Assembly: GCA_023261405.1 (NCBI GenBank)
Contig: JAHFOZ010000158.1
Span: 1 to 10,504 of the forward strand
Direction of reading: 5' to 3'
Origin: Planctomycetota bacterium
Lineage (GTDB): Bacteria > Planctomycetota > MHYJ01 > JACPRB01
Length of the DNA stretch: 10,504 nt
The notes under the pieces were generated by a model. That model was not told where the DNA came from and made no database searches. It worked only from the letters and a program-made list of their open reading frames with translations. Both the position numbers and the translations under genes were made by a program. This document shows, piece after piece, positions 1-6,836 of the stretch. The stretch's first letter is position 1. The number at the start of each line of letters is the position of its first letter.

Positions 1-1038
1 CGCGTCCTTCGAGACCGGCGCTACGTAGAAATGCCCCACCCGCGAGGCGTCGAGAGGACCGGGACGCGAGTACGCGGCGTAGGGCATCGAGCTCTGCAGG
101 AACGCGGGGGTCTCGATCACCTCCAGCTTCTCCCAGTCCGGGATGCCGACGAGATTCTTCTCGATCATGTAGCGCCGCGCGCGGCCCACCTCGCGGCGGT
201 AGACCTCGAGCAGCTCCCCCGGCTTCGGATGGTCCTTCTTCATCTTCTCCAGGACCTCCGGCCAGTCCTTCGCGATCGCCTCGAGCTGCCGGAGCGTGGA
301 CTCGAACTCCCGCCGGCCGATCCTCTCGAGCTCCGCCGAGTCGATCGCGAGGAAGTGGTCGTTCCGCAGATGGAAGTCGTACGCTTCCTTCCCGATGGCG
401 AAGCCGCCGTCGGAGCGCGGGAGGAGCTCCTCCCCGAGGAACTTGAGGTAGCCCGCGTAGGCCTCCTTCGCCGCGGCGACGAGCTTCGGGTCGGCCTCCT
501 TCAATTCCTCCAGGAAGGAGATTGCCCCCCTGCCGTCATCGATCGCCATCTTCGTCCAGACCCGCGGGGGGCGGCCGAGCTTCGCACGGACCTCGGCGAC
601 CAGGGCGGGGATCTCCGCGAGCCGCCGGTTCGCGTCCGCGATCCGCTCGGGCTTCGGGGCGTAGTCCTTGACCAGCATGTCGTGCAGCACCGAGACGGCG
701 CCGAAGGGGAGGCCCGGGGAGTCCGCCCGGTAGTCCCGGCGGCGCTGCTCGTACTGCTGCGAGAGAAGGTCGCTCCTCCAGAGGCGCGCGTCGAGCGTGT
801 CCTCGGTCACGAGGGCGAGCGTCGTGTCGACCAGCTTCGCCCGCGCGGCGTAGGAGGCGTCGTCGTAGCGCGTGAGGCGGCCGTCATGCCGGTGGAGCCC
901 GACGCCGGTCGCCCAGCAGGGATCGAGCGCGGCGCGCTCCTCGAGGAAGCGGTCGTACAGTCCGGCCAGAGTGGGGGAGACGTCCTGCGGCATGGCGCAT
1001 CCCCAAAGACACAGGAGGAGGGCGGCCCTCCGGAGCAT
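1..1038 (-). CDS. DUF885 family lipoprotein, N-terminal part (cut by window edge)
   Basis: The frame is open from an ATG at 1038 to base 1, giving 346 residues with no stop, so the C-terminus lies outside the window. Residues 1-14 form a signal (MLRR, a hydrophobic run, then LWGC), so C14 may be lipidated; W at -2 is atypical for a lipobox. The mature part matches my memory of the DUF885 family: GLHRHDGRL at residues 47-55 followed by RYDD, a long helical middle, and near the edge MPYAAYSRPGPLD and GHFYVAPV. DUF885 proteins usually run about 550-600 residues and carry an HExxPGH-type motif in the C-terminal half, which would be in the missing part. They are thought to be exported metal-dependent hydrolases, but the substrate is unknown. 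The gene diverges from a small gene at 1122. Its -10 lies only about 6 nt before the ATG and I see no Shine-Dalgarno, so the mRNA may be leaderless. The family call is firm; the function is open. Confidence 0.85.
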   Translation of the reverse strand, partial: MLRRAALLLCLWGCAMPQDVSPTLAGLYDRFLEERAALDPCWATGVGLHRHDGRLTRYDDASYAARAKLVDTTLALVTEDTLDARLWRSDLLSQQYEQRRRDYRADSPGLPFGAVSVLHDMLVKDYAPKPERIADANRRLAEIPALVAEVRAKLGRPPRVWTKMAIDDGRGAISFLEELKEADPKLVAAAKEAYAGYLKFLGEELLPRSDGGFAIGKEAYDFHLRNDHFLAIDSAELERIGRREFESTLRQLEAIAKDWPEVLEKMKKDHPKPGELLEVYRREVGRARRYMIEKNLVGIPDWEKLEVIETPAFLQSSMPYAAYSRPGPLDASRVGHFYVAPVSKDA

Positions 1039-1044
1039 GGGACC

Positions 1045-1074
1045 ATCCAACCACGCGGGCGGGCGGCTTGTCAA
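1045..1074 (-). promoter_or_regulatory. Candidate promoter of the DUF885 gene
   Basis: On the minus strand a perfect TTGACA -35 (1074-1069) is followed by an 18-nt spacer and a weak -10, TTGGAT (1050-1045). The -10 is about 6 nt from the ATG at 1038, so transcription would begin close to the start codon. The -35 overlaps that of the divergent promoter on the plus strand. Confidence 0.45.
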
Positions 1075-1096
1075 AGGATCGAACGCGGGCTATGCT
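1068..1096 (+). promoter_or_regulatory. Promoter of the small gene at 1122
   Basis: TTGTCA (1068-1073) matches 5 of 6 bases of the -35 consensus. After exactly 17 nt comes TATGCT (1091-1096), 4 of 6 of the -10 consensus. Transcription would start near 1103, just before the AGGAGG at 1107. This argues against translation starts at 1068 or 1092, which would lie inside the promoter. Confidence 0.6.
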
Positions 1097-1106
1097 GCAG
1101 GCAGTC

Positions 1107-1112
1107 AGGAGG
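1107..1112 (+). promoter_or_regulatory. Ribosome binding site deciding the start at 1122
   Basis: A full AGGAGG ends 9 nt before ATG 1122. In-frame TTG 1068 and ATG 1092 lie upstream of it and have no comparable site, so 1122 is the supported start. Confidence 0.8.
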
Positions 1113-1121
1113 ACCCCCGCG

Positions 1122-1370
1122 ATGGCCCGGATCCTGGAAGTCCCGTACTCCTTCGGCGAGGTCTTCGCCATCACCGGCAGCGGCGCCAAGCTGATGGTGT
1201 GGATGAAGGACGAAAACGGGGCGGTCCGCGGCATCGGCCTCGACCTCACCAACCCCGCCGCGCCCACGCTCACCAGGGACGAGATCATCATCCGCCGGAA
1301 GACCGAGGGCCTGGTCCGTCGGAAGAAGCTGCCGCCCGCGGGGCAGTCCTTCGCCCCGCCCACGATGTAG
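1122..1370 (+). CDS. Small hypothetical protein, 82 aa
   Basis: I do not recognise this family. The 82-residue product has no signal peptide or membrane segment. It begins MARILEVPYSFGEVFAITG and alternates short hydrophobic and polar stretches (KLMVWMKDENG, then VRGIGLDLT), as expected of a small beta-rich soluble domain. A basic segment follows (RRKTEGLVRRKK) and then a proline-rich tail. There are no cysteines or obvious catalytic motifs. The start is set by AGGAGG 9 nt upstream and by a TTGTCA-17-TATGCT promoter just before it. The gene stands alone: it diverges from DUF885 and converges on the propeller lipoprotein gene, with a hairpin between the two stops. Promoter and ribosome site support a real gene; the function is unknown. 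Confidence 0.65.
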   Translation: MARILEVPYSFGEVFAITGSGAKLMVWMKDENGAVRGIGLDLTNPAAPTLTRDEIIIRRKTEGLVRRKKLPPAGQSFAPPTM

Positions 1371-1388
1371 GGGGCCGCACATCGTCCC

Positions 1389-1456
1389 ACCGCGGAGCAC
1401 GGGGAAGCCGCCGAAACCCGTCCGGCCGATTCTGTGGTCTCCGCGCACTCTGCGGT
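1389..1456. terminator. Imperfect inverted repeat between convergent genes, possible bidirectional terminator
   Basis: The arms at 1389-1405 and 1440-1456 pair at 14 of 17 positions, including one G-U, around a 34-nt loop. The outer eight pairs (1389-1396 with 1456-1449) are unbroken apart from the wobble. The hairpin occupies the gap between the stop at 1370 and the stop of the opposing gene at 1458, where transcription from both sides should end. No T-run follows it, so it is not a textbook intrinsic terminator. Confidence 0.45.
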
Positions 1457-1457
1457 T
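1431..1457 (+). repeat. Three-unit 9-bp-period element next to a stop codon
   Basis: TCTGTGGTC (1431-1439), TCCGCGCAC (1440-1448) and TCTGCGGTT (1449-1457) are three degenerate tandem 9-mers with consensus near TCTGYGGYC. The array ends exactly at the stop codon of the minus-strand gene (1460-1458). An inverted, more degenerate copy at 1389-1405 forms the other arm of the hairpin. Similar CTCTGTGGY-type 9-bp arrays occur, from memory, in intergenic regions of many bacteria; I could not confirm this here. Confidence 0.5.
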
Positions 1458-3530
1458 TCACTTCCAGCCGGGCAAGGAAACCTGCGCGCGGTAGTTCGAG
1501 TCGTTGAAGTGCGGGCTCCGCTTCGGCGCGTAGAGCTTCTTCCCCTCGAACGGCCGGTCCTGCGTGTAGATCCACACGCGACCCTGGTCCCAGAGCAGGA
1601 TCTCGTCCCGCGCGTCCCCCGTCACGTCGAGCGCCGCGGCGGCGAGGTCGGGATGGCCGTCGTCCGGGAACATCACGGCCCGCTTCAGGTGCCCGTCGAG
1701 CATCCCGCCCTCCTTCACGTTGCCGGATAACAGCAGGTACTCCTGGCCGTCCCCCCGCCAGTTCACGGGGAAGATCATGCTCCCGTGGTGGTGCGGCTCC
1801 TCCTGGACGAGGATGTTCCCGTCCGGGTCGAAGACCGTGAGGATGCCCGGGTTCTTCCAGAAATTGATCGCCGCGATCTGCAGGCCGGGCAGGTCGGGCC
1901 GGAGCTTCGCCACCGTCATGTTCTGCGTGTGGCCCACCCGCTGGTGCTTGAGGATGTTCCCCTCGAGATCGAAGACGAGGAAGCCCTCGTCGCTCCCCAC
2001 GGCATAGACGCGCGGGGCCGCCTTCGGGTCGCCCGTGAAGTTCCCCACCGCCACGGCGTCCGCGTGGTCCTTGAGCTCGGTATCGTGGCTCCAGAGCTGC
2101 TTCCCCTCCGGGCTCCAGCGCGCGTACCCGATGTAGACCTCGTCCCTCCCGTCGCCGTCGGCGTCCGCCGGGTACGGGAAATGGCCCAGCTGCCCCGAGC
2201 CCTCCCAGAGCGGCTTGAGGTCGGCGTCGTACACCCAGAAGAAGCGGTAGCGGTCCTTGAGCAGGACCTCGGAGCGCCGCCCCTTCCCCGAGAGGTCGAA
2301 GAACGAGATCGAGTCCCCCGCGTTCAGGTCGTGCGGGCGCTCCTTGATCTCGAACTGCTTCTTGCGGTACTCCTCCGGCACGTCCGGGAGCCACATCGTC
2401 TTCCGGACCTTCCCCGTGGCCCCCTCGAGGACCTGGAGCTTGAAGTCCTTGATCAGCCAGACCTCGTTCTTCCCGTCGCCGTCCCCGTCGTGGATCTGGA
2501 AGGGCGTGTCGCTCGTGAGGAGCCCGTTCCCCTCCCGCGGCTTCCCCACCTGCCAGAGCACCTTCCCCTCCAGCGTCACCGCCGTCAGGCAGCTCGCCTC
2601 GACGAAGTTTCCGCTGTCCACCTTGGGGATGATCTGCGCGAAGAGCATGTCCAGCCGACCGTCGCCGTCCAGGTCACCGAACCGCACGTTGCGGCCGCAG
2701 CCGTACACGGGCGTCTCGAACTTCTTCCAGAGGACCGGGCGCGGGGCCCCCTCGGGAAGGGACACGCCCCGGGCGGCTTCCGTCATTTCCTTCAAGTCGA
2801 TGGGTCCTTGCACCTGGAAATCCCGGAAGCGGGCGGGGATGTTGGCCGTGAGGCCGACCTTCCCCTGCAGCCGCTCGGAATCCTCGACGGCAAGCACCTG
2901 CTTCCCGTCGATCGACGCGCGGATCTTCGGCCCCTCGCACTCCACGCGGAGCCGGTAGTACTGCCGGACGTCATAGGGGAAGTCCGCGACTCCGAGCTCC
3001 CGCCAGTCGGAGACGCGGTACTCCTTCTCGATCGGCTGCCGCACGGCCAGCCGCGCCTTGTTCCCGCCCGTTAGGACGAAGACGTAGTGATGCCGGTTGG
3101 TGTGATAGCGGAAGACGAGCCCCGCCATGTCGTCCTTCGAGAGCGGCTTGACCGAGACTTCCACCGTGCAGTCCTTCAAGAAGTGATCCCCGGTCACGAA
3201 CTGCGGGCTGTAGAGTTTCGCATTCATCCGGATGTTGTCCGGGCCCAGATGCATCTCGAGGTAGGGCTTGCCGTCCTCCTCGCCCGCCGCCCAGGCGTCG
3301 AGGTAGACGAGCGGCATCGACCACGGCTCCAGCGGCACGCCGCGGTGCGCCAGGTAGTGGTACTCCTGGATCGCCGGGTTGAGCTGGCCCACGGGCGCCG
3401 AGAGGAGTCCCGCCGGGAATTTCGAGAAGTCGTCGCGGAAGACCCCGCGCAAAGGCACGCTCTCCGGCGCGCGACGAGGTTCCGACGCGCATCCCGCCAG
3501 CAGGACGCCCAGGAGCAGCAGCCTCTTCAT
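1458..3530 (-). CDS. Lipoprotein with LamG/DUF1080-like domain and FG-GAP/VCBS propeller (690 aa)
   Basis: Residues 1-14 are a classic lipoprotein signal (MKRLLLLGVLLAGC; lipobox LAGC, C14), so the mature protein is probably anchored in the envelope. Residues about 30-242 look like a jelly-roll LamG/DUF1080-type domain (RDDFSKFP, FRYHTNRHHYVFVL, YYRLRVECEG, DGKQVLAVED). Residues about 280-650 hold FG-GAP/VCBS-type propeller blades with calcium-loop motifs: DLDGDGRLD (286), DGDGDGKNE (348), DLSGKGRRSE (412, degenerate), DADGDGRDE (456) and DVTGDARDE (635). The C-terminus ends NYRAQVSLPGWK. The layout recalls family 11 rhamnogalacturonan lyases and other secreted glycan-binding propellers, but I see no catalytic signature and call it lyase-like at most. 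The ATG overlaps the TGA of the upstream esterase gene by 4 nt (ATGA), with GGAG 8 nt before it, so the two are very likely co-translated. The stop is TGA, an ordinary stop use in this genome. Confidence 0.85.
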   Translation of the reverse strand: MKRLLLLGVLLAGCASEPRRAPESVPLRGVFRDDFSKFPAGLLSAPVGQLNPAIQEYHYLAHRGVPLEPWSMPLVYLDAWAAGEEDGKPYLEMHLGPDNIRMNAKLYSPQFVTGDHFLKDCTVEVSVKPLSKDDMAGLVFRYHTNRHHYVFVLTGGNKARLAVRQPIEKEYRVSDWRELGVADFPYDVRQYYRLRVECEGPKIRASIDGKQVLAVEDSERLQGKVGLTANIPARFRDFQVQGPIDLKEMTEAARGVSLPEGAPRPVLWKKFETPVYGCGRNVRFGDLDGDGRLDMLFAQIIPKVDSGNFVEASCLTAVTLEGKVLWQVGKPREGNGLLTSDTPFQIHDGDGDGKNEVWLIKDFKLQVLEGATGKVRKTMWLPDVPEEYRKKQFEIKERPHDLNAGDSISFFDLSGKGRRSEVLLKDRYRFFWVYDADLKPLWEGSGQLGHFPYPADADGDGRDEVYIGYARWSPEGKQLWSHDTELKDHADAVAVGNFTGDPKAAPRVYAVGSDEGFLVFDLEGNILKHQRVGHTQNMTVAKLRPDLPGLQIAAINFWKNPGILTVFDPDGNILVQEEPHHHGSMIFPVNWRGDGQEYLLLSGNVKEGGMLDGHLKRAVMFPDDGHPDLAAAALDVTGDARDEILLWDQGRVWIYTQDRPFEGKKLYAPKRSPHFNDSNYRAQVSLPGWK

Positions 3531-6500
3531 CGCGCCTTCTCCGGCTCATAGAGCAGCAGGTCGTCCACCCGGAGTTCCGCCCCCTTCCCGATCTCGAATC
3601 CGACGACGTCGATCTCCCGGCCCGGATCCGGGAGGAAGTCCAGCACCGCCTGGGCCCACTCCCCCCTTACGGGATCCGCGACCGCGGCTCTCAAGTCTTC
3701 TTTCCCGCCGCCCCGGAGCGCCACGGCCAGCGTCTCCGAATTCCGGAGCAGGTAGCGGAAGCGCAGGCGAACGGGGCCGCGCAGCGGGCGTCTGCCGCGC
3801 AGGCCGACCTCCAGCTCTCCCTCCGGCGTCGAGCGCGCCGCCTTCCAGGTCCGCGGCTTCTCGTGGCTCACGATCAGGAACCTCCCGGGCCACTCATGTC
3901 CCTGCTTTCCAGTGTCGAACCACCCCGGGAAAATAATCCGCGCCGGGAAGGCCCCGAGTTCCCCCTCCGCGGCCGCGTCGTAGAGAACGATGTCGTCGAT
4001 CCGCAGGTCCGCAGCCGCGTCCGTGTAGAACTGGATGTCGTCGATCCGCTCGTCCTCTGCGAGCGGTCCCCCCGATCCGTCGGGCCGCCGCGCCTCCGTC
4101 AGGTCCACCGCCGCCGACTGCCACGCCCCCTGCGGCAGCCCGCTCAGCGTCAGGTGCCGGTGGTACCCGTTCGAGAGGCTGTAGATCTGCACGCGGAGCG
4201 CGTCGGTGCCCTCGAGCCGGTAGCGGAACGCGAGCCGCGTGGATTTCCCCATGGGCGGCCCGGGCACCGGGTTGAAGATCACCGCCGTGTAGAGCTTCGA
4301 CGGATCCCCCATCTTGTCGTCGAAGTCGTTCGCCAGCGTCCCCCTGCAGTGGCCGTCCACAACCTGCCCCGCAAGCCACCACCGCCGCTCGATGCCGGTC
4401 TCGTAGTCCTCCGCCACGTGGATGCGCGCGGGCAGCATCCCTCGCTCGACCGTCGAGGCCGGGTTTGCGGGCTCGCGCCGGGTCACCGGCTCGGCCCTGA
4501 GTCCCTCGAGGACCTTCCCGACCCGGTCTCCCAGCTCCGCGCGGGAAACCGCCTCGGCGGCCGCGGGCCAGGCAAAGCGGCCTTCCCAGGCCCGACGACG
4601 CAGGTCATCCGTGCCGATCGGGGCCCAGTCCCCGTCGATCGATCCGGAGACGATCGCGGGGCGCGGGGCGAGCGAGGCATGCAAGTCCTGGATGTCGAAA
4701 CGCCGCAGGGCGTCAAAGAGGATGAGCGCGTGCGGGATCTCGCGGTCGAGCTGGATCGTCTTCTCGGCGCCCGGCGCCGCCAGGCGGCACGACTCCGGCT
4801 GCGAGGACGGCCGGTCCACGAAGGCCCGGTAGCTCCAGAACCCGCCCTCGGCCACCAGGAACGCCGCGCGCGGCTCGAGGACCGCCGCGTAGGAGGCCGC
4901 GAGGGACGCCGAGGGCCCCGAACCGAGCAGGCCCACCGGCTTCCCCTCGAGCTGAGGCAGCGCGCGCAGCGCCCGCCAGCCCGCCACGAGATCCATCGCC
5001 TGCCGGCCCACGAAGTTTTCGCCGAGCAGGAGGCTCACCGCGAAGACCCACCCAGGCTTCGTGACCGCGTTCTCGCCCATCCCCCGCGAATCGCACGCGA
5101 CCACCGCGAACCCGTGCTCCAAGGCCGCGCGCACCGCCGGATCCGTGGCCAGCGATTCCTTGCCCGCGTCCGCCGCGGCGAGCAGCGCGCCGCGCCATGG
5201 CCCGGCCGGCTCCGCGAGGACCGAGGGGACCGTGACCCCGTCGCGCATCGTCCACTGGAGCCGCGCGCCCGCGCGCTCCAGCTTGGGGGCCTGCGTGAGC
5301 CGCGGCGGCAGCTCGAGGCCCAGGGCGTCCGCGACGACCCGACCGAAGTCCTTCGGAAGCTCCTTCGCCGCCGGCATCGCCGCCAGGAGGTCCTTCGCGA
5401 GCGCGTTCAAGCCCGGTCCCGCCGGCCGGTTTCCGCCGGGGGGAAAGCAGCGGAGCTCCGCGGCGTCCCACGCGGGAATCTCGAAGGCGGGCTCCTCGGA
5501 CGACCCGCCGTCCCCTTCCCCGCGCAGCCAGCGCTTGAACCATCCGTACGCCGCCTCGCGCTTCCGCTTCTGGTAGCCGTGGCCCGTGCTCTCGTCCTCG
5601 AAATACCCGATGCGCTCCGGCCTCCCCAGCGCGCCGTAAAGTCGTCGGCCGTACTCGACCACTTCGCGAATGCCCGGGATGGGAAAGCTCTGGTCGTTGT
5701 GGGCGGAGATCACCAGCAGGGGCCGCGGCGCGATCATCGCGGCGAGCTCGTGGTTGTTGGCGTACCGAAGGAGCCGGGGCACGAAGTGGCAGTGTTCCTT
5801 GGCGGTGTACCAGTCGAGCGGGCGGCACACGCGGAGCTGCTCGTGGAACTCGCTCGTGCCGACCACGGGGACCGAGACGGCGATTCGCGGATCGAGGGCC
5901 GCGAGCACCCAGCTGTTGTAGCCACCGCCCGACGCGCCGGTGATCCCCACCCGCTCACGGTCCACCTCCGGCCGCGCGAGCAGGACCTCGAGGGCGCAGA
6001 GCGATTCGAAGTCGACGATGGCCTGCTGGGCCACACCCACGGCCAGCAGCTCCGTGCGCCGGTGATCGCGCAGCGAGATCCCGCGCTCCCCCTGGCCGAA
6101 GGGGTCGTACGCGAGGACCACGAAGCCGGCGCGCGCCATCGTGATGCAGAAGGCCTGGAAGTCCGGCCGGGTCTTCGAGTCCGCCCACCAGTGGCCGGGC
6201 ACGAAGAGGATTGCGGGGTGCTTGGCTTCCGGCGGGTCGGGACGGTAGAGGTGCGCGGGGACCTCCACGCCCGGGAAGGTCTCCCACACGAGCTTCTCGA
6301 GCGAGTAGCCATCCCTCTGGAGCAGCCCCACCGAACGGAGCTGACGCGGCTTGGCGACCGGCAGGTGAGCAAGGCCGAGCGAGTTCGCCAGTTCCTTGCG
6401 CAGGCGCGGCACCGCCGCGTTCCAGGCGTCCTTGTCGAGCGGATGCTCGATCCGGCCGAGGACCTCGCGCGCGCGCTCCTCGAGCGCGCTGAGGACCGGG

Positions 6501-6616
6501 TCCTCGCCCGAAAGGCGCGCCTCGGAAAGCTCCGCCAGGGCCGCCGCGGGATCCCCCGGGGGCGGCGCCGAGCAGCCGCACAGGAGGGCCGCGAGGACCG
6601 CCCGGCGCAGGGCCAT
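3527..6616 (-). CDS. Multidomain alpha/beta-hydrolase (acetyl-xylan-esterase-like) lipoprotein, 1029 aa
   Basis: The signal ends LLCGCSAPPP with C15 as the likely lipidated residue. Residues about 60-365 form a complete alpha/beta hydrolase of the acetyl xylan esterase/prolyl oligopeptidase type: PGHWW (139-144), DPFGQGERG (171-179), nucleophile elbow GASGG with S229, acid candidate D308 (AHNDQSFP) and H346 in STGHGYQK. Residues about 420-700 look like a second hydrolase fold (VVACDSRGMGEN, 505-516; GLLGSGPSASLAA, 562-574). It lacks a proper GxSxG and a C-terminal catalytic histidine, so it is probably inactive. Residues about 730-880 and 885-1025 are two beta-sandwich, carbohydrate-binding-like modules with parallel endings, LRIDDIVLYD and LRVDDLLLYE. 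I infer de-esterification of a polysaccharide at the cell surface. It is the first gene of an operon with the propeller lipoprotein (4-nt overlap). The ribosome site is weak (AGG about 7 nt before the ATG). The enzyme class is well supported, the substrate is not. Confidence 0.88.
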   Translation of the reverse strand: MALRRAVLAALLCGCSAPPPGDPAAALAELSEARLSGEDPVLSALEERAREVLGRIEHPLDKDAWNAAVPRLRKELANSLGLAHLPVAKPRQLRSVGLLQRDGYSLEKLVWETFPGVEVPAHLYRPDPPEAKHPAILFVPGHWWADSKTRPDFQAFCITMARAGFVVLAYDPFGQGERGISLRDHRRTELLAVGVAQQAIVDFESLCALEVLLARPEVDRERVGITGASGGGYNSWVLAALDPRIAVSVPVVGTSEFHEQLRVCRPLDWYTAKEHCHFVPRLLRYANNHELAAMIAPRPLLVISAHNDQSFPIPGIREVVEYGRRLYGALGRPERIGYFEDESTGHGYQKRKREAAYGWFKRWLRGEGDGGSSEEPAFEIPAWDAAELRCFPPGGNRPAGPGLNALAKDLLAAMPAAKELPKDFGRVVADALGLELPPRLTQAPKLERAGARLQWTMRDGVTVPSVLAEPAGPWRGALLAAADAGKESLATDPAVRAALEHGFAVVACDSRGMGENAVTKPGWVFAVSLLLGENFVGRQAMDLVAGWRALRALPQLEGKPVGLLGSGPSASLAASYAAVLEPRAAFLVAEGGFWSYRAFVDRPSSQPESCRLAAPGAEKTIQLDREIPHALILFDALRRFDIQDLHASLAPRPAIVSGSIDGDWAPIGTDDLRRRAWEGRFAWPAAAEAVSRAELGDRVGKVLEGLRAEPVTRREPANPASTVERGMLPARIHVAEDYETGIERRWWLAGQVVDGHCRGTLANDFDDKMGDPSKLYTAVIFNPVPGPPMGKSTRLAFRYRLEGTDALRVQIYSLSNGYHRHLTLSGLPQGAWQSAAVDLTEARRPDGSGGPLAEDERIDDIQFYTDAAADLRIDDIVLYDAAAEGELGAFPARIIFPGWFDTGKQGHEWPGRFLIVSHEKPRTWKAARSTPEGELEVGLRGRRPLRGPVRLRFRYLLRNSETLAVALRGGGKEDLRAAVADPVRGEWAQAVLDFLPDPGREIDVVGFEIGKGAELRVDDLLLYEPEKAR

Positions 6617-6626
6617 ATGGAGACCT

Positions 6627-6656
6627 ACTCTATCCGTCGCGCGGCAAGGAGCGCAA
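6627..6656 (-). promoter_or_regulatory. Weak candidate promoter of the esterase operon
   Basis: On the minus strand TTGCGC (6656-6651), an 18-nt spacer and TAGAGT (6632-6627) could act as -35 and -10. The -10 ends 10 nt before ATG 6616, leaving almost no leader, as for the DUF885 gene. Each element matches its consensus only partly. Confidence 0.25.
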
Positions 6657-6740
6657 GCAGGAGGAGCGCCCCCGGGGCCGACCGCCGGAGGTCCGTCCCG
6701 GCCTCGGGCGTACCCGGTCCTCTGCGACGGCCGGCGCCAT

Positions 6741-6785
6741 CTTCGCCCCCACGACGCGCTTTCCTGCTGCGACCTCAGGGCGAAG
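6741..6785. repeat. 8-bp inverted repeat in the intergenic region
   Basis: CTTCGCCC at 6741-6748 is the exact reverse complement of GGGCGAAG at 6778-6785, with 29 nt between. It could be an operator or a leader hairpin for the gene at 6837, or chance in GC-rich DNA. Confidence 0.25.
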
Positions 6786-6836
6786 CAGGGGCCGCGGGCG
6801 TATCAGTAGAGGACGCCGAAGAAAGGGAGCGAGGCG

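Larger units (their letters stand above)
6617..6836. other. Divergent intergenic region, 220 bp
   Basis: The space between the divergent esterase and thioredoxin-like genes should hold both promoters. On the esterase side I see only a weak candidate. On the other side I find no convincing -35/-10 pair; GTATCAGT near 6800 is the best -10-like string. A perfect 8-bp inverted repeat, CTTCGCCC (6741-6748) and GGGCGAAG (6778-6785), lies about 50 bp before the thioredoxin-like start. No convincing small gene is present. Confidence 0.5.

Noticed and set aside
1068..1121. Upstream starts (TTG 1068, ATG 1092) for the small gene
   Set aside because: They fall within the predicted promoter and lack ribosome sites, whereas ATG 1122 has AGGAGG 9 nt upstream.
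31..1194. Open frame of 387 codons on the plus strand
   Set aside because: Antisense to the DUF885 gene, whose minus-strand translation shows family motifs; the plus-strand product does not.
1785..3074. Open frame of 429 codons on the plus strand
   Set aside because: Antisense shadow of the propeller lipoprotein; low-complexity R/L/V/P composition and no recognisable motif.
6625..6774. Minus-strand frame ending in a hydrophobic run and RR, like a PEP-CTERM sorting tail (APGALLLLALLAARRIE)
   Set aside because: The frame is only about 50 codons between stops and has no ATG, GTG or TTG start; upstream DNA is occupied by a plus-strand gene. Probably chance in GC-rich intergenic DNA.
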